From NCBI RefSeq assembly GCF_003116015.1, contig NZ_LGQZ01000010.1:1-64000 (forward strand): a stretch of DNA of 64,000 nt, read 5' to 3'. The notes below the pieces were generated by a model, which worked only from the letters and a program-made list of their open reading frames with translations, was not told the origin of the DNA and ran no database searches. Each line of letters begins with the position of its first letter. Positions within the stretch are counted from its first letter, which is position 1. Source of the stretch: Azospirillum sp. TSO22-1 (GTDB taxonomy: Bacteria; Pseudomonadota; Alphaproteobacteria; Azospirillales; Azospirillaceae). Shown piece by piece: positions 1 to 8,906 of this stretch. Made by a program: the position numbers and the translations under genes.

Positions 1-1109
1 GGGTGGGGGGTGATGCTGCTGGCCTGGCTGCCCTGCCCGCCGATCTCGCGGATCGAGGCGGAGAGCTGTTCGGAGGCCGAGGCGACGGTCTGAGCGTTGC
101 TCAGCGCCTGCGCGGCGGCGGCGGCGACGTCCTGCGCGTTGCTGCCGACTCGGGATGCCGACTCCGCCATCTGGCCGGAGTTGGCGTCCATCGCCTGGGT
201 GTGCTGGGCGACGCGCTCGACGGCGTCGCGGCTCTCGCGCTCGACCGTCTCGGCCATCATCTCCAGCGCGCGGTGTTTCTGCTCCTCGGCCTCCTCGCGC
301 TGGCGCTCCTGCTCGGCGCGCAGGCGCTCGGCCTCGGCCATGCCGTCGCGGAAGACGACCACGGCGCGCGCCATGTTGCCGATCTCGTCGCCGCGGCCGG
401 TGCCGTCGATGGGGGCGTTCAGGTCGCCGCACGACAGCGCGTCCATCGCCCGCTTCAGCGTGCCCAGCGGCCGCAGCAGCCGGCGCAGCAAAAGGTAGCC
501 CGGGAACGCCAGCACCACCGCGAAGCCGGCCACGCCCAGCGCCGCCAGCCGCATGTTGCCGTTGAAGCTCTGGAAGACGACGCTCTTCTTGATGCCGACG
601 TAGAGGATGCCGACGACCTGTCCGTTGCGGTCCTTCAGCGGGTCGTAGGCGGCGAAGTAGTCTTCGCCGAGGATCTGCACGACGCCGCGGTACGGCACGC
701 CCTGGCGGAGCACGGCGTCGTAGGCCGGGCCGGCGGCCAGCTTGGTGCCGATGGCGCGGCTGCCGTCGTCCTTCAGCACGTTGGTGGCGACGCGGGTGTC
801 GCCCTGGAACAGGGTGGCGGTGCCGCCGGTGATCTGCTTGATGTTGTCGACGATCTCGTAATTCTCGTTCAGCACGGCGTCGCCGCGCTTCAGCTTGCCG
901 TCGGCGATGGCGAAGTCGCCGCCCAGGCGGTTCAAGGCGCTCCAGGCGATCTGCATGGACAGCGTCTGCATGTCCACCGCCTGCCGCTCCAGGTCGCGGG
1001 CCAGCACCTGGCCGATGACGATCAGCACCGCGGCGCTGAGCAGCAGCATGCCGGCGAGGTTGAGGATCGTGACCTTGGTCGAGATGGAGATCCGGGAGAT
1101 CAGCTGCAT
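1..1109 (-). CDS. Methyl-accepting chemotaxis protein, Cache-type sensor (3' end cut by window)
   Basis: The visible 369 residues begin with a short cytoplasmic tail and a membrane segment (about residues 12-38). A periplasmic region of about 130 residues follows, with the motifs DGSRAIGTKL, YRGVVQILGEDYFAAYDPL and GQVVGILYVGIKKS, typical of single Cache_3-type ligand domains. A second membrane segment (about 185-205), a HAMP region and the start of the signalling coiled coil come next, with SASEQLSASIREIGGQ just before the window edge. By family it is a membrane chemoreceptor feeding CheA/CheW; the ligand cannot be read from sequence. The ATG at 1109 has no clear ribosome binding site. The conserved signalling tip and adaptation end lie outside the window. 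Confidence 0.93.
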   Translation of the reverse strand, partial: MQLISRISISTKVTILNLAGMLLLSAAVLIVIGQVLARDLERQAVDMQTLSMQIAWSALNRLGGDFAIADGKLKRGDAVLNENYEIVDNIKQITGGTATLFQGDTRVATNVLKDDGSRAIGTKLAAGPAYDAVLRQGVPYRGVVQILGEDYFAAYDPLKDRNGQVVGILYVGIKKSVVFQSFNGNMRLAALGVAGFAVVLAFPGYLLLRRLLRPLGTLKRAMDALSCGDLNAPIDGTGRGDEIGNMARAVVVFRDGMAEAERLRAEQERQREEAEEQKHRALEMMAETVERESRDAVERVAQHTQAMDANSGQMAESASRVGSNAQDVAAAAAQALSNAQTVASASEQLSASIREIGGQGSQASSITPH

Positions 1110-1277
1110 GATGGCGCCACACCGTTCCGCATATGCCCTATCGGCAGGGGAATACGGACCCTAACAGAACCATCGGTACGCGCATAGCTGGATTGCCGGT
1201 AAAATTCGCGTCAAATTGCTGCGAGACGAGCGTGAAAAGCGGGGGCCGGTGCAGGTCCGGCCCCCGCGCCGCGTGCG

Positions 1278-1772
1278 TTACTGCTTGACGGTGCCGCTGC
1301 CCTGGTTGCGGCTGCGGTTGTACGACACCGCGTTGTCGCCGTACTTGAATTCGGGCATTGCCTTGGCCTGGGCCTCGGTCACCTGCTTGGCGACCAGGCG
1401 GTCGCCCTCCATGCCGAGCAGGGTGTAGTCGATGGCGAAGCTCTTGCCGCCGATGCCGAGCAGGCCGCCGCGCTCGATCACCGCCAGTTGCGCCTTGCCG
1501 GTCTGCGGGTCGAGGATGATGTCTTCGACCGAGCCGATCTTATTGCCCTCGGCGCCGTAGACGTCCTTGCCCATCATGTGGTCGAGCGAGGCGGCGGTGC
1601 CCATACCCGCCTTGTCGCCGACGGCGTTCGGCGCCATGGACGGGTTCTGCTGCTGCTGGGTGATGCCCTGCTGGGTGGCGCTGTTCGGCTGCTGGGCGGG
1701 GTTCGTCTGCGCCATGGCGCCGGTGGCGGCCATCAGGGTGGCCACCGCGCCGAGGAGAAGCGTGCGCTTCAT
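1278..1772 (-). CDS. Secreted PRC-barrel domain protein
   Basis: This 164-residue protein starts with a Sec signal peptide (MKRTLLLGAVATLMAATGAMA, cleavage after AMA). A low-complexity Gln/Asn/Pro stretch follows (about 22-50), then a PRC-barrel domain (about 58-140) with GKDVYGAEGNKIGSVEDIIL and the GKAQLAVIERGGLLGIGGK segment. PRC-barrel proteins of this type are common periplasmic proteins of Alphaproteobacteria with no defined reaction. The ATG at 1772 is preceded by AAGGAG at good spacing, which excludes the longer upstream reading frame. It reads on its own, toward the partial chemoreceptor gene. Confidence 0.9.
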   Translation of the reverse strand: MKRTLLLGAVATLMAATGAMAQTNPAQQPNSATQQGITQQQQNPSMAPNAVGDKAGMGTAASLDHMMGKDVYGAEGNKIGSVEDIILDPQTGKAQLAVIERGGLLGIGGKSFAIDYTLLGMEGDRLVAKQVTEAQAKAMPEFKYGDNAVSYNRSRNQGSGTVKQ

Positions 1773-1872
1773 CGTCTGTCTCCTTTGGGGTGCGTGGAAA
1801 CGCGTGCGGACGGCACCCCCGGCACCGCCCGTCGTCACCCCGCCAACCTTACGGAGACGGTAAAGGTTCCGC

Positions 1873-2343
1873 TCAGCGCGTCTCGTAGACCCGCATGCCG
1901 GCGCTGCCGCCGAACAGCACCACCTGGTACGGGTCCTTGGCGCCGGTCTCCATGCCCGGCGAGCCCTGCGGCATGCCCGGCACCGCCAGGCCCTTGGCGG
2001 CCGGGCGTTCGCGCAGCAGGCGGGCGACGCTGTCGGCCGGGACGTGGCCCTCCAGCACGTAGCCGTCCACCTCCGCCGTGTGGCAGGACTGCAGCCGCTC
2101 CGGCACGCCCAGGCGCGCCTTCACAGGGTCCACGTCGTCCACCACGTGCACGGTCACCGGGAAGCCGGCGTTGCGCATGTGGTCCACCCAGCCGCCGCAG
2201 CAGCCGCAGCTTGCCGCCTTCCACACCGTCACCGCCGGTGCGGCGTCGGCCGGGGAGGTCATCCCGCGCAGCAGCGCCAGCGCACCGCCGGCGGCCACCG
2301 TGCCCAGCAGGGCGGTCATCAGCGTCCGTCGCGACATCGTCAT
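1873..2343 (-). CDS. DUF411 family metal-binding protein with Tat-type signal
   Basis: A 156-residue protein. An N-terminal MSRRTLMTALLGTVAAGG segment looks like a Tat or Sec signal. DUF411 follows, with the signature KAASCGCCGGWVDHMR (about residues 42-57), a CxCC cluster expected to bind metal, and downstream CHTAEVDGYVLEGHVPAD. Family members are usually periplasmic and are often found near copper-resistance genes; the exact role is not established. GAGAGGTG precedes the ATG at 2343. A perfect TTGA-N6-TCAA box lies about 64 nt upstream, suggesting control by an FNR/FixK-type regulator. Confidence 0.9.
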   Translation of the reverse strand: MTMSRRTLMTALLGTVAAGGALALLRGMTSPADAAPAVTVWKAASCGCCGGWVDHMRNAGFPVTVHVVDDVDPVKARLGVPERLQSCHTAEVDGYVLEGHVPADSVARLLRERPAAKGLAVPGMPQGSPGMETGAKDPYQVVLFGGSAGMRVYETR

Positions 2344-2399
2344 GGTCGTGCACCTCTCGAATGCTGGTGCGACGGTAATGGCCCGGCGTGGTGGCCGCC

Positions 2400-2413
2400 T
2401 TGATCAAGCTCAA
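2400..2413. promoter_or_regulatory. FNR/FixK-type binding site
   Basis: The sequence TTGATCAAGCTCAA fits the FixK consensus TTGA-N6-TCAA exactly and the FNR consensus at nine of ten informative positions. It lies between the divergent DUF411 gene (start 2343) and the coiled-coil pair (start 2522). The centre is about 64 nt from the DUF411 ATG and 115 nt from the other, so the DUF411 promoter is the likelier target. Assignment rests on the consensus match alone. Confidence 0.5.
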
Positions 2414-2521
2414 GTACATCCCGTCCGAACGGGGGGTATGCTGCAACGCTGAAGCTAAGCCTATTGATATAGGCTGATTGTCTCGGTATCTCTGGACGGT
2501 TCCCCACGGGATTCCCTCTGC

Positions 2522-3082
2522 ATGTGGCAGACCTACGGCCAAGCCCTGTTCTACGCGCTGGCGTTCTCCGGCGTCGCCTTCGGCATCGCCAGACTGGTGG
2601 TCGTCGTGGGCGAGCGGATGATCGAGCAGAAGCACGGCTCGCTGGGTGTGCGCGACATGCTGGTGCGCCGCGCCCGGCTGGAGCAGGGGCTGGAGGCGCG
2701 CCGCGAGGAACGCCGCAAGGAGATCAAGGCGGTCCACGACGCGACCAGCGAGGTGGCGCGCCGCCGCGGCCAGCTGGAGCGGCAGGTCGCCGACCTGCTG
2801 CGCAGCGGCGAGCGGGTGGTCCACCTGATCGGCGAGGAGGTCAAGGGCCTGCACTGTTTCCACGCCCAGGTGCTGAACAAGTACGTTGGCTCCGCCGCGC
2901 AGACCCAGCACGCCTTCATCGACGCCCGCTGGGCGCAGCCGCAGGACATGGAGATCTGGGCGCCGGCGCTGGCCGACGCGCGCAAGATGATCGAGGCGCG
3001 CTACCCGCCGGCCTTCGGCTACCACATCGTCTCGCTGTTCGAGGTGGGCACCCCGGCGGCCGGGGAGGGCAAGGCGGCATGA
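2522..3082 (+). CDS. Membrane-anchored coiled-coil protein, first of a tandem pair
   Basis: 186 residues: an N-terminal membrane segment (about 8-27), a long charged helix rich in Arg/Glu/Lys predicted to form a coiled coil (about 45-115), and a C-terminal alpha/beta region (about 115-175) with FHAQVLNKYVG and IEARYPPAFGYHIVSLFEV. I do not recognise the family. The next gene overlaps by ATGA and has the same layout (membrane segment, coiled coil, and a C-terminal region with a long helix followed by a short strand pair), so the two look like diverged paralogues translated together. No signal for a reaction is visible. Confidence 0.82.
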   Translation: MWQTYGQALFYALAFSGVAFGIARLVVVVGERMIEQKHGSLGVRDMLVRRARLEQGLEARREERRKEIKAVHDATSEVARRRGQLERQVADLLRSGERVVHLIGEEVKGLHCFHAQVLNKYVGSAAQTQHAFIDARWAQPQDMEIWAPALADARKMIEARYPPAFGYHIVSLFEVGTPAAGEGKAA

Positions 3083-3594
3083 TGGCGTTCGTCTTCGCCG
3101 GCATGGTCGGCGCCACCGCGATGGCCTTCGCCATGAGCCAGGCGACCAAGCGCCTGCGCGAGACCGCGGCGATGATCGACAAGGCGCAGGCGCGCCGGCA
3201 GCAGCAGGTCGAGCGCATCAAGCGCGCCGCCCGCCAGACCCTCGGCCTCCGGCGCGAGCTGACCGCCGCCAGGCGCCGCAAGACCGCCATGGAGTTCGCC
3301 TGCGAGGAGCTGGAAGAGCGGCTGCGCGCGCTGGGCGCGGTGGATCGGCGCATCTTCGTGCTCGACGACCGGCACACGCAGAACGACCTGGGCTGGCTGG
3401 TGAGGATCTCCAACGCTTCCTACGCCGAGAAGGTCAACGCCAACCTGGAGCGCCCGGCGCTCGACAGCTGGAAGCGGGGCCGGCGCTTTCTGGTGTGGGG
3501 TCTGGACGAGCACAAGGCGCGCGAGAAGGTGGCCGCCCGCTTCCCGCACGCGAAGGGCTTCACCATCCAGTCCATCGAGCCGCGGGCGGAGTAG
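3079..3594 (+). CDS. Membrane-anchored coiled-coil protein, second of a tandem pair
   Basis: 171 residues. The start codon overlaps the preceding stop (ATGA), indicating coupled translation. An N-terminal hydrophobic segment (about 2-20) is followed by an Arg/Lys/Glu-rich coiled coil (about 22-90). The C-terminal region runs from about 95 to 165 with FVLDDRHTQNDLGWLVRISN, WKRGRRFLVWGLDEHKAREK and RFPHAKGFTIQSIEP. The C-terminal layout parallels its neighbour (VARxPxxxGYxI there, RFPxxKGFTI here). The family is not recognised and no catalytic motif is evident. A run of nine A residues follows the stop. Confidence 0.82.
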   Translation: MMAFVFAGMVGATAMAFAMSQATKRLRETAAMIDKAQARRQQQVERIKRAARQTLGLRRELTAARRRKTAMEFACEELEERLRALGAVDRRIFVLDDRHTQNDLGWLVRISNASYAEKVNANLERPALDSWKRGRRFLVWGLDEHKAREKVAARFPHAKGFTIQSIEPRAE

Positions 3595-3700
3595 GGCGGC
3601 AAAAAAAAACCGTCACGCTCCCGCCGTGTCCACTTTTTTGTCCACCTCTTGTCAACGATTTGGCCCGACCATCGTTATGAAGGGTCAAGGAGGTGTCCGC

Positions 3701-3826
3701 ATGGATCTGCTTGTGTTCGGTGCGACGATGGGGCTGGCGCTCGCCGGCATGGTGGTGGCCGCCGGCTCGCGGAACCTGAAGCCGGTGCGCATCCGCACCC
3801 GGGACCGGCGGCGCGTTCGCCGCTGA
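3701..3826 (+). CDS. Small membrane protein (41 aa)
   Basis: A short reading frame with a very good ribosome binding site (AAGGAGGTG, six bases before the ATG). It encodes a hydrophobic segment (LLVFGATMGLALAGMVVAAG) followed by a basic tail ending RDRRRVRR. The shape, one membrane helix plus a positively charged cytoplasmic end, is typical of bacterial small membrane proteins. It converges on the end of the phage-shock operon. I cannot name it. Confidence rests on the ribosome binding site and composition. Confidence 0.6.
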   Translation: MDLLVFGATMGLALAGMVVAAGSRNLKPVRIRTRDRRRVRR

Positions 3827-3843
3827 TCCTCACTGCTTCTTCC

Positions 3844-4266
3844 TCACCGCTTTTCCAGGTCGCGGAAGGCGCGGTTCAGTTCGTACTCCTTGGAGGCGAC
3901 GTAGGCCTCCAGGCCGACGACGCGCTTCTCGACGTCGCGGAAGCGCTGCGCCAGCCCGGCGAGCGAGCGGTCGGGCTTGATGGCGACGGTACGCCAGAAC
4001 TCCTCGTCCTCCTGCGAGCGGTACAGCCGCTCCGGCCGCGGCGGCAGCGCCAGCGCGGCGATGACGTAGGCGATCAGCACCGGCACGCTGAAGACGAACA
4101 CCCCGATCACCACGGCCAGGCGGATCAGGAACGACTGGATCCCGAAATAGTCGGCGATGCCCGCGCACACGCCGGCGACGTAGCCGTTCCGCGGATTGCG
4201 GTACAGTCGGTGCGGGTTCGGTGAGTCAAATGGAGATGGCCCCGAATTTCGATTGTCTTGGGTCAT
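3844..4266 (-). CDS. pspC: PspC domain protein of the phage-shock operon
   Basis: 140 residues. The PspC domain occupies about 18-78: RLYRNPRNGYVAGVCAGIAD followed by a hydrophobic pair (about 45-75). A cytoplasmic helix with DVEKRVVGLEAYVASKEYEL runs to the end. In the family, PspC with PspB senses inner-membrane stress and draws PspA away from PspF. The start at 4266 has GGGAGGGG nearby. It is the last gene of the operon, 14 nt after pspB. In E. coli the C-terminal part of PspC binds PspA, and the long charged C-terminal helix here fits that role. Confidence 0.95.
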   Translation of the reverse strand: MTQDNRNSGPSPFDSPNPHRLYRNPRNGYVAGVCAGIADYFGIQSFLIRLAVVIGVFVFSVPVLIAYVIAALALPPRPERLYRSQEDEEFWRTVAIKPDRSLAGLAQRFRDVEKRVVGLEAYVASKEYELNRAFRDLEKR

Positions 4267-4280
4267 GACGGCCCCTCCCT

Positions 4281-4508
4281 TCAGACCTTGGCGCGCCAGC
4301 CCGGCGCCTCGGCGTCGAGCACGCGTTCCAGCGTGTGGATGCGGGTTTCCAGACGGTTGGCGGTGTCCCACAGCTCGGCCAGCAGCCGTTCGTCCTGGGC
4401 GGACAGGCCGCGCTGGGTGCGCCATTTGGTGACGTAGTGGAAGACGATCCACACCGGGAGCACGACGGTGACGAGGAGGATCGACAGCACGAAGCCGAAG
4501 AAGCCCAT
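4281..4508 (-). CDS. pspB: PspB, phage-shock membrane protein
   Basis: 75 residues, the usual length for PspB. A single N-terminal membrane helix (about 5-22, FVLSILLVTVVLPVWIVFHY) is followed by a cytoplasmic helical region with RGLSAQDERLLAELWDTANR and ETRIHTLERVLDAEAPGW, the signature of the family. It cooperates with PspC to relay membrane stress to PspA. The gap to pspA (about 118 nt) holds a GC-rich palindromic repeat. Confidence 0.95.
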   Translation of the reverse strand: MGFFGFVLSILLVTVVLPVWIVFHYVTKWRTQRGLSAQDERLLAELWDTANRLETRIHTLERVLDAEAPGWRAKV

Positions 4509-4574
4509 GGCGGATTGAGCCTTTGGTTGGGTCGGTCGACGCAGATGTGAGGATGGTCGCGCCCGGAAAAAGAG

Positions 4575-4620
4575 GCCCCCACCCCGGTGAACAGCGGGGG
4601 ATAACCAGGGAGGGGGCGAG
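4575..4620. repeat. GC-rich dispersed palindromic repeat (pspA-pspB gap)
   Basis: The segment reads GGCCCCCACCCCGG... to ...AGGGAGGGGGCGAGGG and resembles one arm and loop of the dispersed elements at 50079, 54953 and 58657. It lies inside the psp transcript between pspA and pspB, where a stem could reduce read-through or stabilise the upstream message. The match to the other copies is partial. Confidence 0.4.
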
Positions 4621-4626
4621 GGATCC

Positions 4627-5298
4627 TTACGAGCCCTTGCGGGCCGCGACGCGGGCCTTCAGCGCGGCGAGTTCCTCGTCGAGCTTGTGGGTGGCCTCAA
4701 GCTCGGCGATCTCCTCGGCGACCGACTTGCGGCGGCCCAGGTCGTGCGCCTCGACGCGGCCTTCCAGCTCGTCCAGGTTCCGTTCCACCTGCTCGAAGCG
4801 TGACAATGCCTCGTTGATGCGGTCGTCGTTCAGGCGCTCGCGCACCTTGACGCGGTTGGCGGCGGTCTTGGTGCGCGCCACCAGCGCCTTCTCGCGGTTC
4901 TTGGCGTCGGTCAGCTTGGCCTGCAGACGGCCGATGTCGTCGTTGGCCTTGGCCAGCGCCGCCTCGACCTGGATCAGCTGCTCGGTCAGCGTGTCGACCT
5001 CCTCGGCGGCGCGGGTGCGCAGGCGCAGCGCCTCCTTGGCAAGGTCCTCGCGGTCGCGGCCCAGCGCGATCTCGGCCTTGCGCTCCCACTCGTCGCGCTC
5101 GCGGGTGAGATCGCCGACACGGCGCTCGATCTCCTTCTTCTCCGCGATGATCTTGACGGTGGAGGAGCGCACCTCGACCAGCGTGTCCTCCATTTCCTGG
5201 ATGATCAGGCGGATCAGCTTCTCCGGCTCCTCGGCGCGGTCGAGCAGCGCGTTGATGTTGGACTGCACGATGTCCGTCAGGCGCGAAAAGATGCTCAT
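4627..5298 (-). CDS. pspA: PspA, phage-shock effector and PspF inhibitor
   Basis: 223 residues, the full family length, almost entirely helical coiled coil. The N terminus MSIFSRLTDIVQSNINALLD and LIRLIIQEMEDTLVEVRSST are PspA/IM30 hallmarks. In the family PspA binds and inhibits the AAA+ activator PspF and, on membrane stress, oligomerises on the inner membrane to maintain the proton motive force. It is the second gene of the operon, 12 nt after the 49-residue membrane protein. The divergent pspF at 5604 completes the circuit. Confidence 0.97.
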   Translation of the reverse strand: MSIFSRLTDIVQSNINALLDRAEEPEKLIRLIIQEMEDTLVEVRSSTVKIIAEKKEIERRVGDLTRERDEWERKAEIALGRDREDLAKEALRLRTRAAEEVDTLTEQLIQVEAALAKANDDIGRLQAKLTDAKNREKALVARTKTAANRVKVRERLNDDRINEALSRFEQVERNLDELEGRVEAHDLGRRKSVAEEIAELEATHKLDEELAALKARVAARKGS

Positions 5299-5310
5299 GG
5301 GGATCGGTCC

Positions 5311-5460
5311 TTACCCGAGGATGGCGCCGGCGACGATGCCGGCGAAGAAGAACAGCCAGGACTCGGTCGGCCGGCTGCGCAGGTAGGCGCGCACCCGCGC
5401 CAGCGTGTCGGACCAGTCCGGGCGGCGATGGGTGCGATAACGGTCGGTGGTGTCGCTCAT
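5311..5460 (-). CDS. Small membrane protein leading the psp operon (49 aa)
   Basis: The gene starts at the ATG at 5460 with AAGGAG six bases upstream. It encodes a basic cytoplasmic head (DRYRTHRRPDWSDTLARVRAYLRSR) and one C-terminal membrane helix (about 30-48, ESWLFFFAGIVAGAILG). It is the first reading frame after the sigma-54 promoter and lies 12 nt before pspA, so it must be co-transcribed. E. coli has no gene in this position; a role as an extra membrane-stress sensor or PspA anchor is my inference. Confidence 0.8.
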   Translation of the reverse strand: MSDTTDRYRTHRRPDWSDTLARVRAYLRSRPTESWLFFFAGIVAGAILG

Positions 5461-5489
5461 AGCGGTCTCCTTGACGTGCACCCTCCATC

Positions 5490-5504
5490 GCAACCGCCGT
5501 GCCA
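5490..5504 (-). promoter_or_regulatory. Sigma-54 (-24/-12) promoter of the psp operon
   Basis: Read on the minus strand, the sequence is TGGCAC-GGCGG-TTGC, an exact match to the RpoN consensus with correct five-base spacing. The -12 element ends 30 nt before the first ATG (5460), leaving room for a leader with the ribosome binding site. PspF, encoded divergently from 5604, is the expected activator and would bind between 5505 and 5600. Confidence 0.9.
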
Positions 5505-5603
5505 GACGCCGGACTCCAGGGATTCCTTGATCTGCGACGATGATGTGCTTAGCTGTATTGGCGAGATATTGGTTTATTCCACGAATTCATCGCCGATCTC
5601 ACC

Positions 5604-6581
<978 letters not shown>

Positions 6582-6620
6582 GAGGGCCGCGATCCCAAAA
6601 TCCACGCGGTGACAGCGATA

Positions 6621-6697
6621 AACACGGAGACACAGAGACACGGAGGAACACAGAGGAAATCCGTCTCTGTGTTCCTCCGTGTCTCTGTGTCTCTGTG
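6621..6697. repeat. Long inverted repeat built on CACAGAGACAC units
   Basis: The two arms of about 34 bases (6622-6655 and 6665-6698) are complementary with one clear mismatch and enclose a 9-base loop. The arms consist of short repeated units such as ACACAGAGACACGGAGG. It sits between the convergent pspF and aer-like genes and would form a very stable hairpin in either transcript. Similar CACAGAGACAC-type sequences are scattered in many unrelated bacteria, which suggests a mobile or repeat-derived sequence and not only a terminator. Confidence 0.75.
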
Positions 6698-6723
6698 GTA
6701 AATCCTGGCGTCGCGAGGATTTC

Positions 6724-6748
6724 CCCCTCTCCCATCGAAGGAGAGGGG
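6724..6748 (-). terminator. Hairpin downstream of the aer-like gene
   Basis: A perfect 9-bp stem, CCCCTCTCC pairing with GGAGAGGGG across a 7-base loop, lies 11 nt beyond the stop codon of the receptor gene. It lacks a clear U-tract on the minus strand, apart from the short AAATCC region beyond, so it is a probable rather than certain terminator. Confidence 0.45.
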
Positions 6749-6758
6749 CTTGATGCTG

Positions 6759-8735
6759 TTACGCCGCGCGCCCGGACAGCCGCGTCAGCATGGTGCCCAG
6801 CGCCCGGATGGCGCGATCGTCCGGATCGCGGAAACGGACGTGCAGGCGGCCGGAGGAGATCGAGCAGACCTCGAAGCGCACCTCCAGCCCGAACTCCGCC
6901 ACATACAGGATGCCGGTCTGGCCGACGTCGGTGCCGGCGAACCCGGCCAGGGTGGCGCCGCCCTCCGAGATGTCGCTGAGCGTGCCGCGCTGCTCGCCGG
7001 TCGCCGTGCGGACGGTGCAGGCGGTGTTGCAGCGGTAGCGCGCCGACATGCGGCGGTCGGTCTCCTTGGTCGAGGTGCGCACCACGCGCACCAGCACCTG
7101 GCGCAGCGTCTGGATGCCCTCGGACACCTCGTCGGAGGTGGAGTGCACGCCGACCGCCTGGCCGCGCGTCTCGTCGGCGTCGCGCGATACCGAGGAGATC
7201 AGCGAGGCCACCTCCTGCGCCGCGGCGCTGGTCTCGGCGACGTTGCGGCTGATTTCCTGGGTGGCGGCGGCCTGCTCCTCCATGGCGGCGGCGATGGAGG
7301 CGGAGATGTGGTCGATGTCGCCGATGGTGCGGCCGATGCCCGACACCGCGGCCACCGCGTCGCGGGTGGCGGCCTGGATCTCCTGGATCTGGCGGGTGAT
7401 CTCCTCGGTCGAGCGCGCCGTCTGGTTGGCGAGGTTCTTCACCTCGCCGGCCACCACGGCGAAGCCCTTGCCGGCCTCGCCCGCCCGCGCCGCCTCGATG
7501 GTGGCGTTGAGCGCCAGCAGGTTGGTCTGCGCCGCGATGTCCTGGATCAGCCCGGCGACCTCGCCGATGCGGCCGACCGCGTCGGACAGCGAGACGATGG
7601 CCTGCTCCGACTGCTTGCTGTCGCCCACCGCCGACTTGGTGACCGAGCCGGCGTGCGCCACCTGGCCGGTGATCTCGCGGATCGAAGCGGCGAGCTGCTC
7701 GGTGGCGGCGGCGACCGCCTGGGCGTTGGCCAGCGCCTCCTCGGCCGCGGCGGCCACGCCCTGCGAGTGCTGGCTGACCCGGTCGGCGGAATTGGCCATG
7801 GTGTCGGCGCCCTGCGCCATGGCGCGGGTGCGCATCGCCACCTGTTCCACCGCGGCGCCGGCCTCCGTCTCGACGGTGTTGGCCATCTCCAGCAGCGCCT
7901 TGCGGCGGTCCTCGGCGGCCTGACGCTCGCGCTCGGCGCGTTCCTGGATCGAGTAGGCGATGGTTGCCTTCATGGTGCGCAGCAGCGCGCTCAGGCGGCG
8001 GAACTCCGGCGTGGCGGCGGTCTCCACCTCGTGCATCAGCTCGCCGCGGGCGACGTGGTCGAGATGGTCCTCGAAGCGGCGCAGCGGTGTGCGCACGGTG
8101 GCCACCAGCGCCGCCGCCAGCGCGCCGGCCAGCGCCAGCGCGCCGGCCGCCGCTCCGACCGCGGCCATGCCGTCCAGCGCCGAGGCGCCGGCCCAGGCCA
8201 GCAGCGTGCCCATCAGCGCGAAGGCGCCGACCGTCCGTCCGGCGACGCTGGCGCACAGGTCGTCCAGGCGGGCCCGGATGCCCTTCGACGCCACCACGCC
8301 CTCGCGCACCGTCAGGTTGCCGGCGCGCCCGGTGCGGAACAGCTCGTAGATCCGTTCGGCCTCGGCGATCTGGGCGCGCGACGGCTTGGAGCGGATGGAG
8401 ATGTAGCCGGTGATCTGGCCGTTCTCGAGGGTCGGCGTGACGTTGGCGCGCACCCAGTAGTGGTCGCCGGACTTCGTGCGGTTCTTGACCAGCCCTTCCC
8501 AGGGCCGCCCGGCCTTGATGGTGGCCCACAGGTCGGCGAAGGCGCCGGCCGGCATGTGGGGGTGACGCAGGATGTTGTGCGGCGCGCCGATCAGCTCCTC
8601 CTCGGAGAAGCCGCTGATATCGACGAACGTCTTGTTGACGAAGGTGATCTTGCCCTTGGGATCGGTGCGCGACACGATCAGGTCGCCGTCACCCAGTTCC
8701 ACTTCCCGGTTGGTGATGGGGCCGTTGTCGCGCAC
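6759..8735 (-). CDS. Aer-type chemoreceptor: PAS, MCP signalling and C-terminal PilZ domains
   Basis: 658 residues from a GTG at 8735, preceded by GGAGG. The N-terminal PAS domain (about 15-115) has [20 protein letters not shown] and [12 protein letters not shown], as in Aer, which binds FAD in characterised members. Two hydrophobic segments (about 172-215), a HAMP region and the MCP signalling hairpin ([20 protein letters not shown]) follow. The last 90 residues form a PilZ domain ([31 protein letters not shown]). Azospirillum brasilense has redox-sensing Aer and Tlp1 receptors that also end in PilZ and respond to c-di-GMP. The RRxxxR and D/NxSxxG PilZ motifs are both recognisable. Confidence 0.95.
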   Translation of the reverse strand: MRDNGPITNREVELGDGDLIVSRTDPKGKITFVNKTFVDISGFSEEELIGAPHNILRHPHMPAGAFADLWATIKAGRPWEGLVKNRTKSGDHYWVRANVTPTLENGQITGYISIRSKPSRAQIAEAERIYELFRTGRAGNLTVREGVVASKGIRARLDDLCASVAGRTVGAFALMGTLLAWAGASALDGMAAVGAAAGALALAGALAAALVATVRTPLRRFEDHLDHVARGELMHEVETAATPEFRRLSALLRTMKATIAYSIQERAERERQAAEDRRKALLEMANTVETEAGAAVEQVAMRTRAMAQGADTMANSADRVSQHSQGVAAAAEEALANAQAVAAATEQLAASIREITGQVAHAGSVTKSAVGDSKQSEQAIVSLSDAVGRIGEVAGLIQDIAAQTNLLALNATIEAARAGEAGKGFAVVAGEVKNLANQTARSTEEITRQIQEIQAATRDAVAAVSGIGRTIGDIDHISASIAAAMEEQAAATQEISRNVAETSAAAQEVASLISSVSRDADETRGQAVGVHSTSDEVSEGIQTLRQVLVRVVRTSTKETDRRMSARYRCNTACTVRTATGEQRGTLSDISEGGATLAGFAGTDVGQTGILYVAEFGLEVRFEVCSISSGRLHVRFRDPDDRAIRALGTMLTRLSGRAA

Positions 8736-8906
8736 GCTGCAATCCTCCGCCGATGAGCCTGGCCGATGGTGATACCACCTATTCGTTAACGGAGACAGCT
8801 GAGCATTTGAGACAATTTGGCGCAGATTTCTGCGTGCGGCCCGAATCTTGACAACAACCCTATGTCTGCGCTGCCCTTTTCCCATCGGCAGCGGGGAGCG
8901 AGCGCC

